A stretch of 64,000 nucleotides of DNA from Balaenoptera acutorostrata (taxonomy: Eukaryota > Chordata > Mammalia > Artiodactyla > Balaenopteridae). Where the stretch lies: contig NC_080066.1 of assembly GCF_949987535.1 (NCBI RefSeq), positions 88,803,600 to 88,867,599 on the forward strand, given 5' to 3'. This document shows positions 13,379-30,983 of the stretch, piece after piece (position 1 is the stretch's first letter; each line of letters opens with the position of its first letter). Below the pieces are notes generated by a model, which saw only the letters and a list, made by a program, of their open reading frames with translations, had not been told where the DNA came from and did not search any database. Made by a program: the position numbers and the translations under genes.

Positions 13379-14328
13379 CGATTTTTTAGTTTTTTAAGGA
13401 ACCTCCATACTGTTCTCCATAGTGGCTGTATCAATTAACATTCCCACCAACAGTGCAAGAGTGTTCCCTTTTCTCCACACCCTCTCCAGCATTTATTGTT
13501 TCTAGATTTTTTGATGATGGCCATTCTGACCGGTGTGAGATGATACCTCATTGTAGTTTTGATTTGCATTTCTCTAATGATTAATGATGTTGAGCATTCT
13601 TTCATGTGTCTGTTGGCCATCTGTAGAACTACCATATGACCCAGCAATCCCACTACTGGGCATATACCCTGATAAAACCATAATTCAAAAAGAGTCATGT
13701 ACCAAAATGTTCATTGCAGCTCTGTTTACAATAGCCAGGACATGGAAGCAACCTAAGTGTCCATCATCAGATGAATGGATAAAGAAGATGTGGCACATAT
13801 ATACAATGGAATATTACTCAGCCATAAAAAGAAATGAAATGGAGGTATTTGTAATGAGGTGGATGGAGTTAGAGTCTGTCATACAGAGTGAAGTAAGTCA
13901 GAAAGGGAAAAACAAATACAGTATGCTAACACATATATACGGAATCTAAGGAAAAAAAAAAAAAAAAGGTCATGAAGAACCTAGTGGCAAGACGGGAATA
14001 AAGACACAGACCTACTAGAGAATGGACTTGAGGATATGGGGAGGGGGAGGGGTGAGATGTGACAGGGTGAGAGAGTGTCATGGACATATACACACTACCA
14101 AATGTAAAATAGATAGCTAGTGGGAAGCAGCCGCGTAGCACAGGGAGATCAGCTCGGTGCTTTGTGACCACCTAGAGGGGTGGGATAGGGAGGGTGGGAG
14201 GGAGGGAGATGCAAGAGGGAAGAGATATGGGAACATATGTATATGTATAACTGATTCACTTTGTTATAAAGCAGAAACTAACACACCATTGTAAAGCAAT
14301 TATACTCCAATAAAGATGTTAAAAAAAA
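13379..14328 (+). mobile_element. 5'-inverted, 5'-truncated L1 (twin priming)
   Basis: The left part (about 13379-13623) is L1 ORF2 3' sequence in reverse complement (aaggaacctccatactgttc...). At about 13624 it switches to plus-strand L1 (tagaactaccatatgaccca) and runs to ccaataaagatgtt and poly-A. The target-site duplication aaaatgctgtagtt is at 13365-13378 and 14329-14342, so both parts came from one insertion. Confidence 0.93.
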
Positions 14329-15646
14329 AAAATGCTGTAGTTGTCAGTGCTTCCCTTTAGTGCCACTCTGTCCTGCCCTTTTTGTCATGACCCCTCTGTA
14401 CTCCACCATTTTTCTTTGAAGAAATTCAGGTGAACAAGCTTTATGCACTGTCGAAATTTTTTACAATTTCTTCTGGATTAGCATATGAATTGTTTTCCAT
14501 ACCAATGTCCTTTCACTCCCTCTTCTTATTTTGTGTCTGTCCTCTCGTTCCTAGTTGAAATTTATTATTTTACTAATCTTCCATGATAATTTTACATTAA
14601 ATGTGTAACCTTCCCAACGTATTTAACCAAAGAGCTACTGAAAAGTAACTCACTACTGAAAGAAAAATCAGCATCTTGCAATGACACCTATTTCTGTGGT
14701 TTATCAAATTAAAAACAGATGAAAAGAGACTCATGGGGGTACTAGATCTTTCAGAAATGGTTTCTCTGCAGACAGAAATGCATCAAATACTCTTACTCTC
14801 CAAAATATTACAATTTAATCAACATGTTTTCTTTCTTGCCTGTACAAGCCATCAGAGTTACCTGGAAGCAATCCTGAATTTTGACACTCCTGTAGGTGGC
14901 AATTCTGAAACCTAAATACGTCATTTAGTATATGTAGAATCAGGTTTTCCCAACCATATTAAAGCCCAAATTATTAGAAAGCCAAGCCCTATAATTTCTG
15001 AGTTTCTCTTGGATTGTTTTAGGAGTCCCTGGCACTCTAAATTATGAAAATCAGAACTAGGGAAAGACTCTATATATTTATTATAGAAGGTGAGGAAAAA
15101 GGAAAGAATAAGGGAAAAAAGATGGAAGGACTGTGGGTTTTAATGTTGAACCACAGATATTATTACATTTTATTTAACATTCTGGAAATAATTTAGGAGG
15201 AGAGGGAGATTTTATGCCCGGGATCACCAGGAATTTATTTAGTCCAGTCTTGCAGCTGCCCTCACACCATTTGCAAAAGAAAAAAGGAAAAGAATGCCTG
15301 ACTTGAGCATTGCTGTATTCAGTATGAGATGTAAAAATAGTTTGAAGTTTTAATAGGATCTTGAATGTCGTCAACGATCAGAACAAATTTGCATTTCAAT
15401 AAGTATGGGGACAGAATATATGCTGTTGGCCAAAGGCAACCTCATTTTCCATTTCCAGTGACTCACTCATAGTTCATTGTAATAGAACCTCTCTGCTTCT
15501 GTTTTAGCTTTGCCTGTCCCCAGGAATTCAAAATGAATTCCTTAACCATCTGCATTGATCTCTGATGCTGGTCTGCCTAACTGGAGCCATTCCATTTGGG
15601 AGCTTCATTAAAATGGAGTGCTAATTGTCTTCTGCCTCTGTACTCA

Positions 15647-15832
<186 letters not shown>

Positions 15833-16734
15833 TTAGAAGTCCTGCTATTATACATCACACTGCTGTTGTTTTCTAAAGGACAAAAAGAGCCAGCAATGCC
15901 CGCATTGAGTTAAGAAATGGGAAAGAGGGGAAAACACCTCAGTAAACAGGATTCACAGAAATTCAACCTTCTGGAGAGGAGCTGGGTTGCTCACATTTTT
16001 CAATTTCCATGCAGAATGTCTAGATGTATTAGCACCTACTTAATTAACTGCCTCATGTCGAAAGAAAGAGCTGAGGGCATCATGGCACATGAGAAAAATA
16101 CTGAAAATGTGATTGAAGAAGTTGAGGATAAATTCACAATCAACCTTCGACTCTATAGCGAGAGCCACATTTAGGAACACCAAGGAAATCTCAGCTAGAG
16201 CCCAGTTTCAAGAAATGTGACAGCACTCCTGGGAGCCAAAATATGGTGAGTTGCAAATCCTGGCAGGAACTACCACATCTTGACAATTCGATTAGGCCCA
16301 TTCATTGCTTTTTGTGTATGGTGAAGACACCTTTGTACCACTTTTCCCTGTGTAATGTTGACATACTCCTATTTGAATTAACATTTCCCACTACTCAATG
16401 AAGTTGGTGGGATTAGAAATTCACATACCTATGGCATAGGAAGAACAGATTAAGAGAGAAGGAGGCAGGTGTTGCGGCGGTAGATGAAGCATTTTATAAT
16501 TTCAAGATTTGAGTTCTGGAAGCTCATTTTAATTAAGATTTCTGTTCCTGTTTCTTCTTCCTTAAATGTCCAAGCTAGCGCTAGTCTTTGCATGTTTCAA
16601 ATCAATCCCAAAGGTATTTCTGATTATCTACCATGTGCCTGACAAAGGTAGAAATCTACTATTTTCCTGGAAAATTCTTTCAATTCATAGAGAGATTTGG
16701 TATCTTATTGAATTGTCTTAGATTTCTTACTAAC

Positions 16735-16866
16735 CACCTCAGATCTTGGTAAAAAGCAGTGAACAGGACTGGAATGGGGCTTAAGATTCTGCATTTCTAA
16801 CAGACTCCCAGATGACACAGATGCTGCTCGTCCTCAGATCATGCCTGGAGTTGTAGTCTTAGAGGG
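16735..16866. mobile_element. MER5A-like DNA transposon relic
   Basis: Contains 'ttctgcatttctaacagact' and 'agatgacacagatgctgctc', matching the MER5A (hAT-Charlie) core. Confidence 0.6.
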
Positions 16867-16899
16867 TCTTGGATTGGAGAGAAAGGGCGTGGTGTGTAT

Positions 16900-17320
16900 G
16901 AAAAAGATACCAGGTTTTGTGGTCAGACAGAACTTGGGTTCTAAGTTTGGCCACTTTGGAGGTAGTTAATGATGTCTGAGCTTTGATAAGTTATTCTGGA
17001 AACGGATCAAATAGCTATCCTGCAAGGTCATCTCAAGCAGTCATGATAAACTACCTAGTATGATGTCTGGAATATAGTAAGTGCTCATCCAAAGTTGATT
17101 CTTATTATAATAAAAGAGTCCTCACAATCTTGTTGAAGTCCCAGACCTTATTCCACCACTGTGTCTGTTCTACAACAGAGCTGAAAGAGTGCTCAACTGG
17201 GAGCTAGAGTGTAGGGTTTAGATCTGGCTCTTGGCACTGTCTAGCTGATACCCTGGGTATGCCATTTGTTTTCTCTCAATGTAGGCTCTACATTTATAAG
17301 AATAAGGAAATTGTCTAGGC
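16900..17320 (+). mobile_element. Two MIR-like fragments
   Basis: The first (to about 17110) has ttgtggtcagacagaacttg and atatagtaagtgctcatcc. The second (17170-17320) has 'agatctggctcttggcactg' and a diverged tail. Confidence 0.5.
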
Positions 17321-17321
17321 C

Positions 17322-17625
17322 ATCACTGTCCAGTATGATTAGCCCTTATGCACATGTTGATATTGAGCATTTGAAATGTGACTAGTCCATACAGAGAGGT
17401 ACTGGAAATGTAAAACATACACTGGACTTTGAAGCCTTAGTATGAAAAAAAGAATGTAAAATATCTCATTAATACTTTAATACTGATTGTATATTGAAAT
17501 GATAATAATCTGGATGCATTGCATTTACCTGTTTCTTTTTACTTTTTTTAATTGGCTACTAGAAAATTTTAAATTACATTTGTGGCACATATTATATGTC
17601 TATTATACAACACTAGTATTCTCTG
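17322..17625 (+). mobile_element. DNA-transposon-like relic
   Basis: The ends resemble an imperfect inverted pair (atcactgtccagtatgatta on the left, attatacaacactag on the right). The interior 'gaatgtaaaatatctcatta' is a common mammalian repeat sequence. I cannot name the family with confidence. Confidence 0.45.
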
Positions 17626-19141
17626 GGGTCACTTCCATTTTAACATTCTATTTAAATCGGGTCAGATTCTTTTTTGCACTTATTTTTACCAGAATGTTTT
17701 CTAGAACTTACCAACATATCAAAACAGTTTGGATAACTTACATTACAGTTAAAAAATAAGAACCTCCAATGAAGATGGAGAAGGTAAAGGCATAGGAAGG
17801 ATAGTTATTAAACCAGAAGACCTAGCCTGAGGAAACATATGTCATTATAGATCATATTTTGCTCAGGGTTCTGTCAATGCATTTCAACCACTAGTCCTTC
17901 TTGGTCATCCTAGACACCATCAATTGCAAAAGAAAGAAATATTTTATTCAATGAAGCTGAATGGTAACAACAGCCATGACATAGAAGAATAACCAACAGC
18001 TAGGAAAGGTATCAGACTATGAGTATATTGAGTTGTACCACAATGACTTTGAACCCCTGGGGAAACTGGCATTTATTTAAATAAATATAGTCTAATATAT
18101 ATCTTTTAGTATTACAGAAATCCAAATTAAACATTAATTGTGACAGAGAGATTTACTTTAGTGCCTAAATTTGCCGTATTGAGAAGTCATAAAAATATTT
18201 CACGTAGAATCTCTCTTGGCTAAAAGCAATTATAATATCCTTGTAGCACACGTATTAATGTGAGGCAAGGCTACAATACAAATGTAGTATGGAAAAAGCA
18301 AAGTAACAGAAAGGGAAGACACACTGGAATATAATTATTCAACATTCAAATACGTCATAGTCACAAAAATGAATTTAACCACCCAATTAAAATATTATAG
18401 AGGTTAGCTCAGTTAGGATCCAAATTACGAGTATATAAGTTAATTCAGGATTTGAACAAAGAAGCTCTAAAATTTTTGTATATATTATAACTTTGACATT
18501 GATTGAGAAAGGGGTAAAGAAATTCTAATTATTTAGTCTGGAGAAGAAACTGATGTGACATTACTTCAAATAAATGAATATTATGAAAAAGAATTTGCAA
18601 AGGATTTCCAATATTATTGGGATCAAATAGAGGAATTTGGGCCAAATGCAGTGTTCTTTCCAACTCTTACATTTTAAAACATTAAGAGTCTTATTGCTCT
18701 GTCTTTGCTTTGCTTTCCTTGCCTTTCTGGTTGGAACTGTGGGAAAGAAAATTTTTCCTTTTCTGATTTGGTGCATATTTCATTTCACCGTGCATCCTAG
18801 TGCCCAGTCATAGGTCACTTCATTCTTCCCGTATTTTGTCATGTCATTATTTTATTAACGTCATGACAGAGACTTAATGACTATAAAAGAATCAATTCAT
18901 CTAAAAAAAGCATTTTCTTCTAGACGGAGGTGAAAGTTGAGATTAAAAGAAGGATGACAATAGAAAAAAAAAATGGAAATTTTAATTTTCCCTGGGTTAT
19001 CTATGCTTGAACTGCCCTCCATGAGCCATAGAGTTAAAAGTTGGTTGTCTTACCTGAATTTTCTAATTTTCTTAAGAGATTCTTTGAATTCAAAGAGAAT
19101 TTTAGGTTTTATTAAGATATTTTGTAAATTTTCCAAAAAAA

Positions 19142-19160
19142 AGAGAGAGAGAGAGAGAGA
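19142..19160. repeat. (AG)n microsatellite
   Basis: Short perfect AG run following an A-rich stretch. Confidence 0.9.
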
Positions 19161-21011
19161 AAGGGTAACAGGGTGATATCTTGTTAAAAGGGGATCTATA
19201 TGAGGAAGCTGGTCAAAAGTTATTCCTTTTCTTCTTTACAGTGAGAGGGGAGAACAGGACAATCAAGGTTTAAAGAATATTAATGAGTAGGAAAACATTA
19301 ATCAAAATAGATCTACATCTTGGTACACATAGGTGAAATGACTAGAAGAAAATCAATCAAACTCAGATAACATTGCCTTTGGAGACAGAGAGATCCCTGG
19401 GGCTGAGCAGCTATTAAGGGGACTTTAGCTTGATGTGCAATGGTTTATTTCACTTAAAAAGTGAGTGGAAGCATCTAAGAAAAATGCTAACTGTTGTTAA
19501 TTAGGAGAAGTAGAATATGGGTGTTGTTTTATTGACTATAGTTTTGTCATATGAAATTGCCAATATTCAACAGCTTTTGACATCCAAAAATGTAAATTTC
19601 ACATGATTCAACCTAATATTTTTCTTAATGCTTCAAAATAAAAAATAGAAGCAATCTAAAAAAAAAAAATCTTTATTTTTCAGCCAACACAACACAATGT
19701 ACTTAATAAAAGATGCCACTGTAAACTTGAAAGCCTTTTGCAGTTTTAAGACAAAATTTAGAAAAGAAGTAAGTGTTGCATTTTCTGGCAATAATGACTT
19801 AATCTAATTGGCATTTTAAATCCCAGATCAATTGGGCCACCTTTCCGTATTTAAAGTATATTTGTTTTAATAAAAAAAAAACAACCAACCTTCCTTTAAA
19901 TGCAAAACTGAGAAGTAGATGAGTGAGTGACTGCTGAAGCACGATGCCTTTTCTCTTGATGAACTGACAGTGTAATACTTTTAGAACTGAATGTAGTGTA
20001 CCCAGAGAATTAAGGGTACATAAGTCCAAACTAAGTAATCTGCAATGATTGGTTTTACTATCTCTCCAGCTACTATGAATAAGTGAGGGAACTAACTGAC
20101 AAAGAAAGGCAGTGTTTTTTAAGCCACGGTACATAGGGTAGAATTGGTGGCGATCACAACCCTTGACTTAATATTTGCCTGTTGCTGAGCCCACTGAACT
20201 TGCCTATGCTCAGAAATACGAGGGGATGCTAGAAGGTGGAATCCTACTCCTAGTCTTCATATGGTGAGAGGAGTGAGGCACACAAGAAAAAGAAAATTAC
20301 TTACATGTTGAATATAAAGGCTCCTGGGATATAAGTATATCACTGACTTATTATAAGGTAATTTACAGGAGAAGAATAGACATTATTTTAAGTTACCAAG
20401 CTGCATTCCTTAAAAAGTATCCCCTAATTTGTCCTGATGAGGGGTCCCTCATCTGAAATCTTTAGGCTTAGTAGAATAAGGCAAGAGGTAGGAAGAGGCT
20501 CTGATGGGTGAGTGTAAGAGTTAGTTGAATAGTTGGAAGGCTACAGTGTGGGCTTGGGGCCCAGCAAAAGAATAATTCTTAATTTCAACTTCAGCAGCTT
20601 GTAGGGCTACAATGTCTAGTCCTTTAAAAATGCCTCTTTGCAGGAAATGGCAGCTGGGGGCCTGTGTTTTCTGTCTGCCCACCAGCATCGAAATGCCAGT
20701 GAGCTCTGTGCCTTGCTCCTTCCTTGTAGTGTATGGCACTTCATGTCAGCACGTCAAGGAACTGGAGGTCACCAGAGGGATGGAGCACAGAGCCTGCTGT
20801 CCGGTGATTAGTTGCGTGGGAGTGCGTATCTCACTATTCTATCCTGATCAAGCCATTGGATACCTAAGAGTCCAAGATCCAAAGTTTGGACCTGGTTTCT
20901 CTAAGAGAGGGTGTGTTAGGTTTCTGTTGAAGGGGATATATTTTCAGAATGAAAATGGCAACCATGGTATATCGAAAATATACCATAATAATGACAATAT
21001 CAACAGTAACA

Positions 21012-21270
21012 ACTAAAATTAATTGAGCATTTACTATTTGACAGACACTGAGCTGACTACTAGAAAGCTTATCTTACAGATTTCTCACAACCCTGTAACA
21101 AACGTAGGTGCTATCATCATCATATCATCATCATCATCATCATTATTGTGCCCATTTTATACCTGAGAAAACTGAGGCATAGGGAGACTAAATTATGGGC
21201 TCAAGGGACTCACAGCTAATAAGTGGCAAAACAGTGATTCAGAACTTGACTGTGTGTCTCAAAAGTCCAT
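21012..21270 (-). mobile_element. MIR-like SINE with (TCA)n expansion
   Basis: Reverse MIR features ('cccattttatacctgagaaa', cagctaataagtggcaaaac). A (TCA)n run at 21112-21144 has grown inside it. Confidence 0.5.
21112..21144. repeat. (TCA)n microsatellite
   Basis: Interrupted TCA run inside a MIR-like element. Confidence 0.9.
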
Positions 21271-22394
21271 GAGCATGAACTTCCTAGAGTTAAAAATTAA
21301 ATTGTTATCTCTCAACATCATTGTTACCATTTAACCTTTGCCACAAGGTTGGCCTAACCACCAACCGCTATGCTTTTGGGGAAAAAAATTTAATGGTAGG
21401 TCGACTTCCGCTACATCCCCTTCCATCTGTTTCTTTGCAAAGATGATTGACAACAGAGCATGGAGTTGAAAAATGCTGACAGCATCTGCAGCCCCAGGAG
21501 CTCACAGAGGGTAGCTAACTGGAAAGTCAGTAACTGATACAGTAACTATTTTCTGTCCCCAAGAGAACCTCAGCACCTGGGAGCAAGGCTCTTGGGCCTT
21601 ACTCAGAGGGACCAGCATAGTGATGTATAAAGTGGTCCAATATACATGTCAAACAACCAGGGCCATTAGAGATACAGACCTAAGTACCTATTTCACATGA
21701 AATGATATTCCAGAATCATACTGTTTTATTATAGTTAAAACAGCAAAGGGTTAATTTAAAGTAATATCTCATCTCTATAAAAAGACCTTTTCTCCCTTGC
21801 TAATATATGACTGTTTATACTCCAAGTTCATTTCTCCTGTCCTAAAGATATTTTATTGCCTGCTAAACTAAGTTTTCTCTAAATTGCCAGAGAAGAAAAG
21901 CCCCCCAAACTGCTTATTCCATCAAAACTGGCTCCTGTGTTTTATTGGCCAAAATGAAATCCACTAATCCAGGGCACCAAAGATGAGAGAAGGGTTCTTG
22001 ACAAGATTTTAAAAAATCCTCTGGAGTCACTGTTGGTCATTACTTAACCTGTCAATCTTATGTAGTCAGTAGGATTCCCTCTACCCACTACGGGATTATT
22101 ACATTGAGTTATATTGTTTGAGTGATTATCATATAAGCACTGAGAGGAAAGAGAATATGACCAGCTTGCTTCATATTGCATTTTAGAGTATTGCCAAGTG
22201 TAAAAAGATGCTTAAGTGCTGGTCATGATGACATGTGGTGAATTAACCCCTGCATCATTGCACAGTCGGCTGGCCGCAGGGTTACGCAGCTTCCTGACAG
22301 CCCTATTCCCCAGCAAGTATTGGAAGTTTAGGGAGTGGTACCTGATTCTGACAGCACTCTCAGGGATACAAGTCTGCTAAGGCTTTCTCCTCAT

Positions 22395-22620
22395 ACTGTA
22401 ACACAGAGCACAATTGGGTGACTTGGACCGATATGCTGGCTCTGCCTCTTTCTTGTCATGTGACCCTGTGCATAATTTAATTTTCCTGAATCTCACTTTT
22501 CTAATCAGTATAGTGAGAACAGGGCTTCTTTTCCTCTCTGCCTCACTAGCCTGTTATGTAGATTGAAATAAGAAAAACTGTAGGAAAATACTTTGAAGAA
22601 TAGGTAAGTACGATAATAAT
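22395..22620 (+). mobile_element. MIR SINE
   Basis: Contains 'tggctctgcctctttcttgt', catgtgaccctgtgcataat and a diverged tail. Confidence 0.55.
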
Positions 22621-23362
22621 ACACTGGCATTGTTGAGGATTTTGAGTGGTATGTGTGCATGAGAGAGAGAGAGAAACAGGGAGACACATACACAGAGAGA
22701 GAGCACGTGAGAGCACACTGTGCGAATACAAGTAGAAGTAGCTGGTTTGGAGAATTTAGACTTATTATTTTGTTATAATTTTAATGCTTTCTCCTCACTT
22801 TATAGATTGGTGATTGGTCAGTAATTATGGTTAAATGTTTAGCATCTACTTTGAATACCTCCTGGGAAAACCACAAATAAGTTATCATTAGTCTACCACA
22901 TACTTCCTGAACAAAAAAGGAACTCATTCAGCTCTGAGTATTTATCTAAGGCATGGAGAACTTGGTTTAACTCCCTAGATATCTGTAGTGTCATTAAGTT
23001 TATCCAAATATTTAATCTAGATTCTACATGCTTTCATTTAAGGCCATTCTGTCTGGCTCTCTCCTCATCAGTTAATCTATATAATAGTGCTCTCTGGCTC
23101 TATCCTTTCTATTCTATCCTTTCATATTTCTGGGAACAGTTATCACCCCAAATAATTTCATTTTATTTCTGAGCCAATTCTCTTTTCCTTGACTCAAAGA
23201 CCATCATTTAGAAATATTTATCACTTTTAGTTGGTCTCTTGTGAAATCTGAAACACATTGTATCCACTCATTTAAATTCAGGATCACGGGCCCTTGCTAG
23301 TCCTTGTTATATGAATCAAGGAAAAGCGTCCTTGTCCAAACTGCCTTGCCATTCTCCAATCA

Positions 23363-24499
<1,137 letters not shown>

Positions 24500-25249
24500 T
24501 TATAAGCCACCCCCTTCTATGATTTTCCTTGGCTATGTCAGCAGTGACGAACACCCAAATAAGAGAAAACATAATGTAGTATTTCCTAGAAAGAGAAGTG
24601 TGTCCTTCTATGAACACTTTGTAAATTCTTAGAAGTGAGACCTCTCTTTCCAGCTAAGGATCAGACTTTAGAGCTGCAGCCTAAGAAACCTTACTCGGTG
24701 GAATAGGCTGTGTTATAACCACATTGCAGGCAGATAGATTTGGGAAAATGGTCAGCCCCTGAATAAATTCAAGAGGTCTTCACAAATTCTTAAACTGAAA
24801 AGAAAAGAGGCATTTCTGCATACATAAGACAGTGTGCAGTAATCTTTATATTTGAATCATGAAACTGAATAGCTCGGGAATTCTTACTTCCAGGTGTCCA
24901 TGAAGAGGGTCAATCTTTAGCAAGCATTTTAGTTTAATTTTTTTAGGACCTAATCTTCATAACAAGGGAGGTAAGCACTGCCATGTCCTGACTTAAATTT
25001 AAAAAATTAAATATTAGATGGATCCTCTAAATTTTATAAGAAGTCCCTGATGGGAATGTACAGATTCATCCCAGATGGCAGACAGAACCATCTCCTCAGT
25101 CTTGCTCAGAATAGCCAGGAAAATGATGAGATATAATTATCTGGAGATAAAGAAGATTAATATTGATTGTGTTGACTATGCACTGGGCATTTAGCATAGC
25201 TTAGGTTCTTTCATTCTTTTAAAAGCCCTATTAATCAATTGGATATTTA

Positions 25250-26395
25250 TATGCAAAAAAATCAGCCTTGAGCCATTCCTCACACTACAAAAATTAACTC
25301 AAAATGGATGAGACATAAATTAAAAATTTAAAGCATTAAAACTTTCAGAAGAAGTTTGTAACCTTGGATTAGGGAAAGATAGATTAGAAGCAAAAAGCCC
25401 AACCATAAAAGAAAAACATGATAAATTAGACTTTATAAGAATTAAGAATGTCTGCTCTTCAAAAAAAAACTGTAAGGAAAATGAAAAAACAAGTCACAGA
25501 CCTGCAGAAAACATTTGCAAAACATGTACTGCTAAAGGATTTGCATCTAGAATATATAAAGAGGTCTTACCACTGAATAATAAGAAAACAAACAACTCAA
25601 AAAATGGGCAAAAGATTTAAACAGACACTTGACAAAAGAAGATATGTGGATGGCAAATAAGATGTTTGACATCATTAGTCATCGGGAAAATGCAGACCAA
25701 ACCACACCGATTAGAATTTTTTTTAAAAAAATCAACTGACAGTAATAAGTGCTACCAAGGATGCAGAGCAAATAGGACTTCCATTCACTGCTGTTAGGAA
25801 TGGAAAATGATACTGCTACTTTGGAAAACAGTTTGGCAGTTTCTCATAAAGTTATGTGTACACTTATTATATAATCATAAATCCCACTCCTAGAGAAACG
25901 AAAACATATGTCCACATAAAGCCCTGTGTGTGAATGTTTATAGCAGTTTTAGATATAATCACCCCAAGCTGGAAACAACCCAAAGGTCCATCAAAGGTGA
26001 ATACATTTTTTTAAAAATTGAGATATATTCATACAATGGAATACTACTCAACAACAAAAAGGAACAAAATACTTTTACCTGCAACAACATGGATGAATCT
26101 AAAAACCTCATGTTAAGTGAAAGAAAGCATACACAAAGGCTACACACTATTTTATATGGTTCTGCATAATACTCTGGAAAAGACAAAGCTATAGGAACAG
26201 AAATCAGAAAAGTTGTTGCTAGGGGCTAAGTTGGGGGGAAGAGATTGCGCAGAATCTTTTAGCAATGACGGAAACGTCCTCTATCTTGATTGTGGTGTTG
26301 GTTACAAGACTGGGTAAGTTTGTTACAACTTACAGACTGTACATCTAAAGGGGGTTAATATTACCATACATAAATTATACCTGATGTTAAAAATG
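25250..26395 (+). mobile_element. Old L1 fragment (ORF2 3' end and 3' UTR)
   Basis: Decayed L1 sense sequence with recognisable ORF2 C-terminal pieces: aactcaaaatggatgagaca, 'aaaatgggcaaaagatttaa', and a region matching the end of ORF2 (tggaatactactcaacaaca). It is much more diverged than the young L1s and has no clear target duplication. Confidence 0.8.
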
Positions 26396-26559
26396 GATAA
26401 AGTGATAAAGAAAAGCAACAAAAGCACACCCTCCAAAGTAGTTACTACCTTCTCTATTTTACTTGTGGAGTAATGGTAAGGAGAGTGTGAGGATGGCTCA
26501 GGGCCTGTCTGGCCCCTGAGACTGGACCTCTGAGTACTGCACTCCTTAATCTCTAGCCT

Positions 26560-26970
26560 CTCCCAGCTTCAATCCATCCTTCTCACTGGTTCTAGAGGCA
26601 ACATCCAAAGTTCATATCCAACTGAATGATCTATGGCAGCTTCTTGCTGCTCCATATTCTTTAGCACGACACTTAAGTTTGTTTATCTGGCCCAACCTAC
26701 CCTTCCAGGCTCACCTTCAGGCCCCTTCTCCTCAGCACCCGAGGACTCCATCGTGGTAAAGGCCTTGGAGCTTCCTAAATATGCCACATACTTGCATGCT
26801 TCCTAACTTCACTCACACTTTTTCTTCTGCCTAGAATAACCTCCCCTGGCTCTATCTGATTAACCCATCCTAGTCTCTTGCCTTTTTTTTAAAAAGTAGC
26901 TTGTGTGTTCATTCAACAAATATTTATAAGTGCCTACTGAGTGCTTGACCCTGGGAACAAAAGCCATGAA
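26560..26970 (-). mobile_element. L2-like fragment
   Basis: Reverse-oriented L2-type sequence (tatctggcccaacctaccct, ttctgcctagaataacctcc). Approximate bounds; cut by a SINE at its right edge. Confidence 0.55.
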
Positions 26971-26986
26971 CCAGGGAAGTTTTCTT

Positions 26987-27370
26987 TTCTTTTCTTTTAT
27001 AAATTTATTTACTTTATTTATTTATTTTTTTGGCTATGTTGGGTCTTCATTGCTGCACGTGGGCTTTCTCTAGTTGTGGCGAGTGGGGGCTGCTCTTCGT
27101 TTCAGTGCGCAGGCTTCTCATTGTGGTGGCTTCTCGTTGCGGAGCACGGGCTCTAGGCGTGTGGGCTTCTGTAGTTGTGGCTCACGGGCTCAGTAGTTGT
27201 GGCTCACAGGCTCAGTAGTTGTGGCTCGTGGGCTCTAGAGCACAGGCTCAGTAGTTGTGGCGCATGGGCTTAGTTGCTCCGCGGCATGTGGGATCTTCCT
27301 GGACCAGGGCTCGAACCTGTGTCACCTGCATTGGCAGGCGGATTCTTAACCGCTGTGCCACCAGGGAAGC
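26987..27370 (-). mobile_element. CHR-type SINE with internal repeat expansion, minus strand
   Basis: Target duplication ccagggaagttttctt at 26971-26986 and 27371-27386. The body is longer than in the other copies because a unit containing 'ctcagtagttgtgg' is present three times at 27190-27269, preceded by a related 'tctgtagttgtgg' copy at about 27167. Confidence 0.95.
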
Positions 27371-27544
27371 CCAGGGAAGTTTTCTTGTACATCTCTACTC
27401 ACAGTTAGTCATTTCTTCTCCTTTTCTGAGTAACTTGTTCATGTCACTCTCACGGTGCTTGCTATATTGTAGTATAGTTAATTGCTTATGTGTAAGACTG
27501 TGCTTCCTGAGGACAGGGACTATATCTCATTTATCAGGACTTTA

Positions 27545-29977
<2,433 letters not shown>

Positions 29978-30079
29978 CTGGAGATTTGGCATAAGAGGCA
30001 TGAAAGCAGGAGAAATTAATAAGTGCGTATGAGGCCAGGAAAAAGTTGGAGATGATGGGAGCAATGGTATTCAGTTCCG
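29978..30079 (-). CDS. SLC12A1: SLC12A1 exon 13 (TM9 end and TM10)
   Basis: 102 bases: two bases completing alanine, 33 codons, and one trailing base. It reads [18 protein letters not shown] then [27 protein letters not shown] is highly conserved in SLC12 carriers. The acceptor is tgttcacag and the donor ctccag|gtaagt, a near-consensus site. Confidence 0.97.
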
Positions 30080-30983
30080 CTGTGAACGAAGCAGAATTGA
30101 GTATGTACATATGAGTGATGAGACCAGGGGCTGAACAGCTGTTATAGCCTGGAAGCTTGACTTTATTTGGAAATTGAAAGCATAGCTAGCATCTATCAAA
30201 GTTTAAGAAGTTAGTGATTTTTCTTTGGGGCTGCACTCATTTACAAATATATTTTCAGCCAGGGTTTCTATAAAGTAAGAAACGAGAAAACTTACCAATC
30301 AAAAAATATAGACAATCAAGACCTCTACCTACAGAAGATTCGAGTGGGAGTGGATAGAGTATTTGGAGACCAGGCAGATGACAAACTCCCCTGTAGCTAT
30401 TTCAGAGGTACCAAACATAGTGTTCTTTATCTGCTTTGTATACAATCAAAAGGTTCTGCAGGGTGACAGGTTAGTTAAATACCAGTGCACCAGAATCATC
30501 TAATTGGATACATCTCTGCATATACCCAGCTTGCTCTCTCTGACTTTCAGAATTTTTGTTAGTCATTTGTACGTTTCTACATCTCTAGAGAATTCTACCT
30601 CTCAAGGCTTGCCAAAAAAAGTTTTACCTCAGTATCTAAATGTCCAATATGGTTGAATCCTAGCTGGGTTGTTTACTCTATGATATAAAAATAATTTAGA
30701 GACATTCTCATTTATCTGAAAATCAGACAGCTATCAACCTCAGTGATGCAAATGTAGGTGGCAGCTGGGTGTGAATCTAGAACACGGACGCCAGCAAGAA
30801 AGTAGGCAAAAATAGCTGCCACGAAGCTGGCGCCAGGAAGCTAAGCTACAGCGTTCTGGAAGAGTGACCTTTGAGAGTATTATTTAATTTATACGATTTT
30901 TAAAATTTTGGGCTATTTGATCACTTAAATGCAGTCTAGGACAATAATTTGAAGTCTTAAAGTTTAAATTACACAATTGAAAC

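Noticed and set aside
13584..13949. ORF containing YTMEYYSAIKRNEME
   Set aside because: This is the end of L1 ORF2 in a truncated, inverted insertion, not a host gene.
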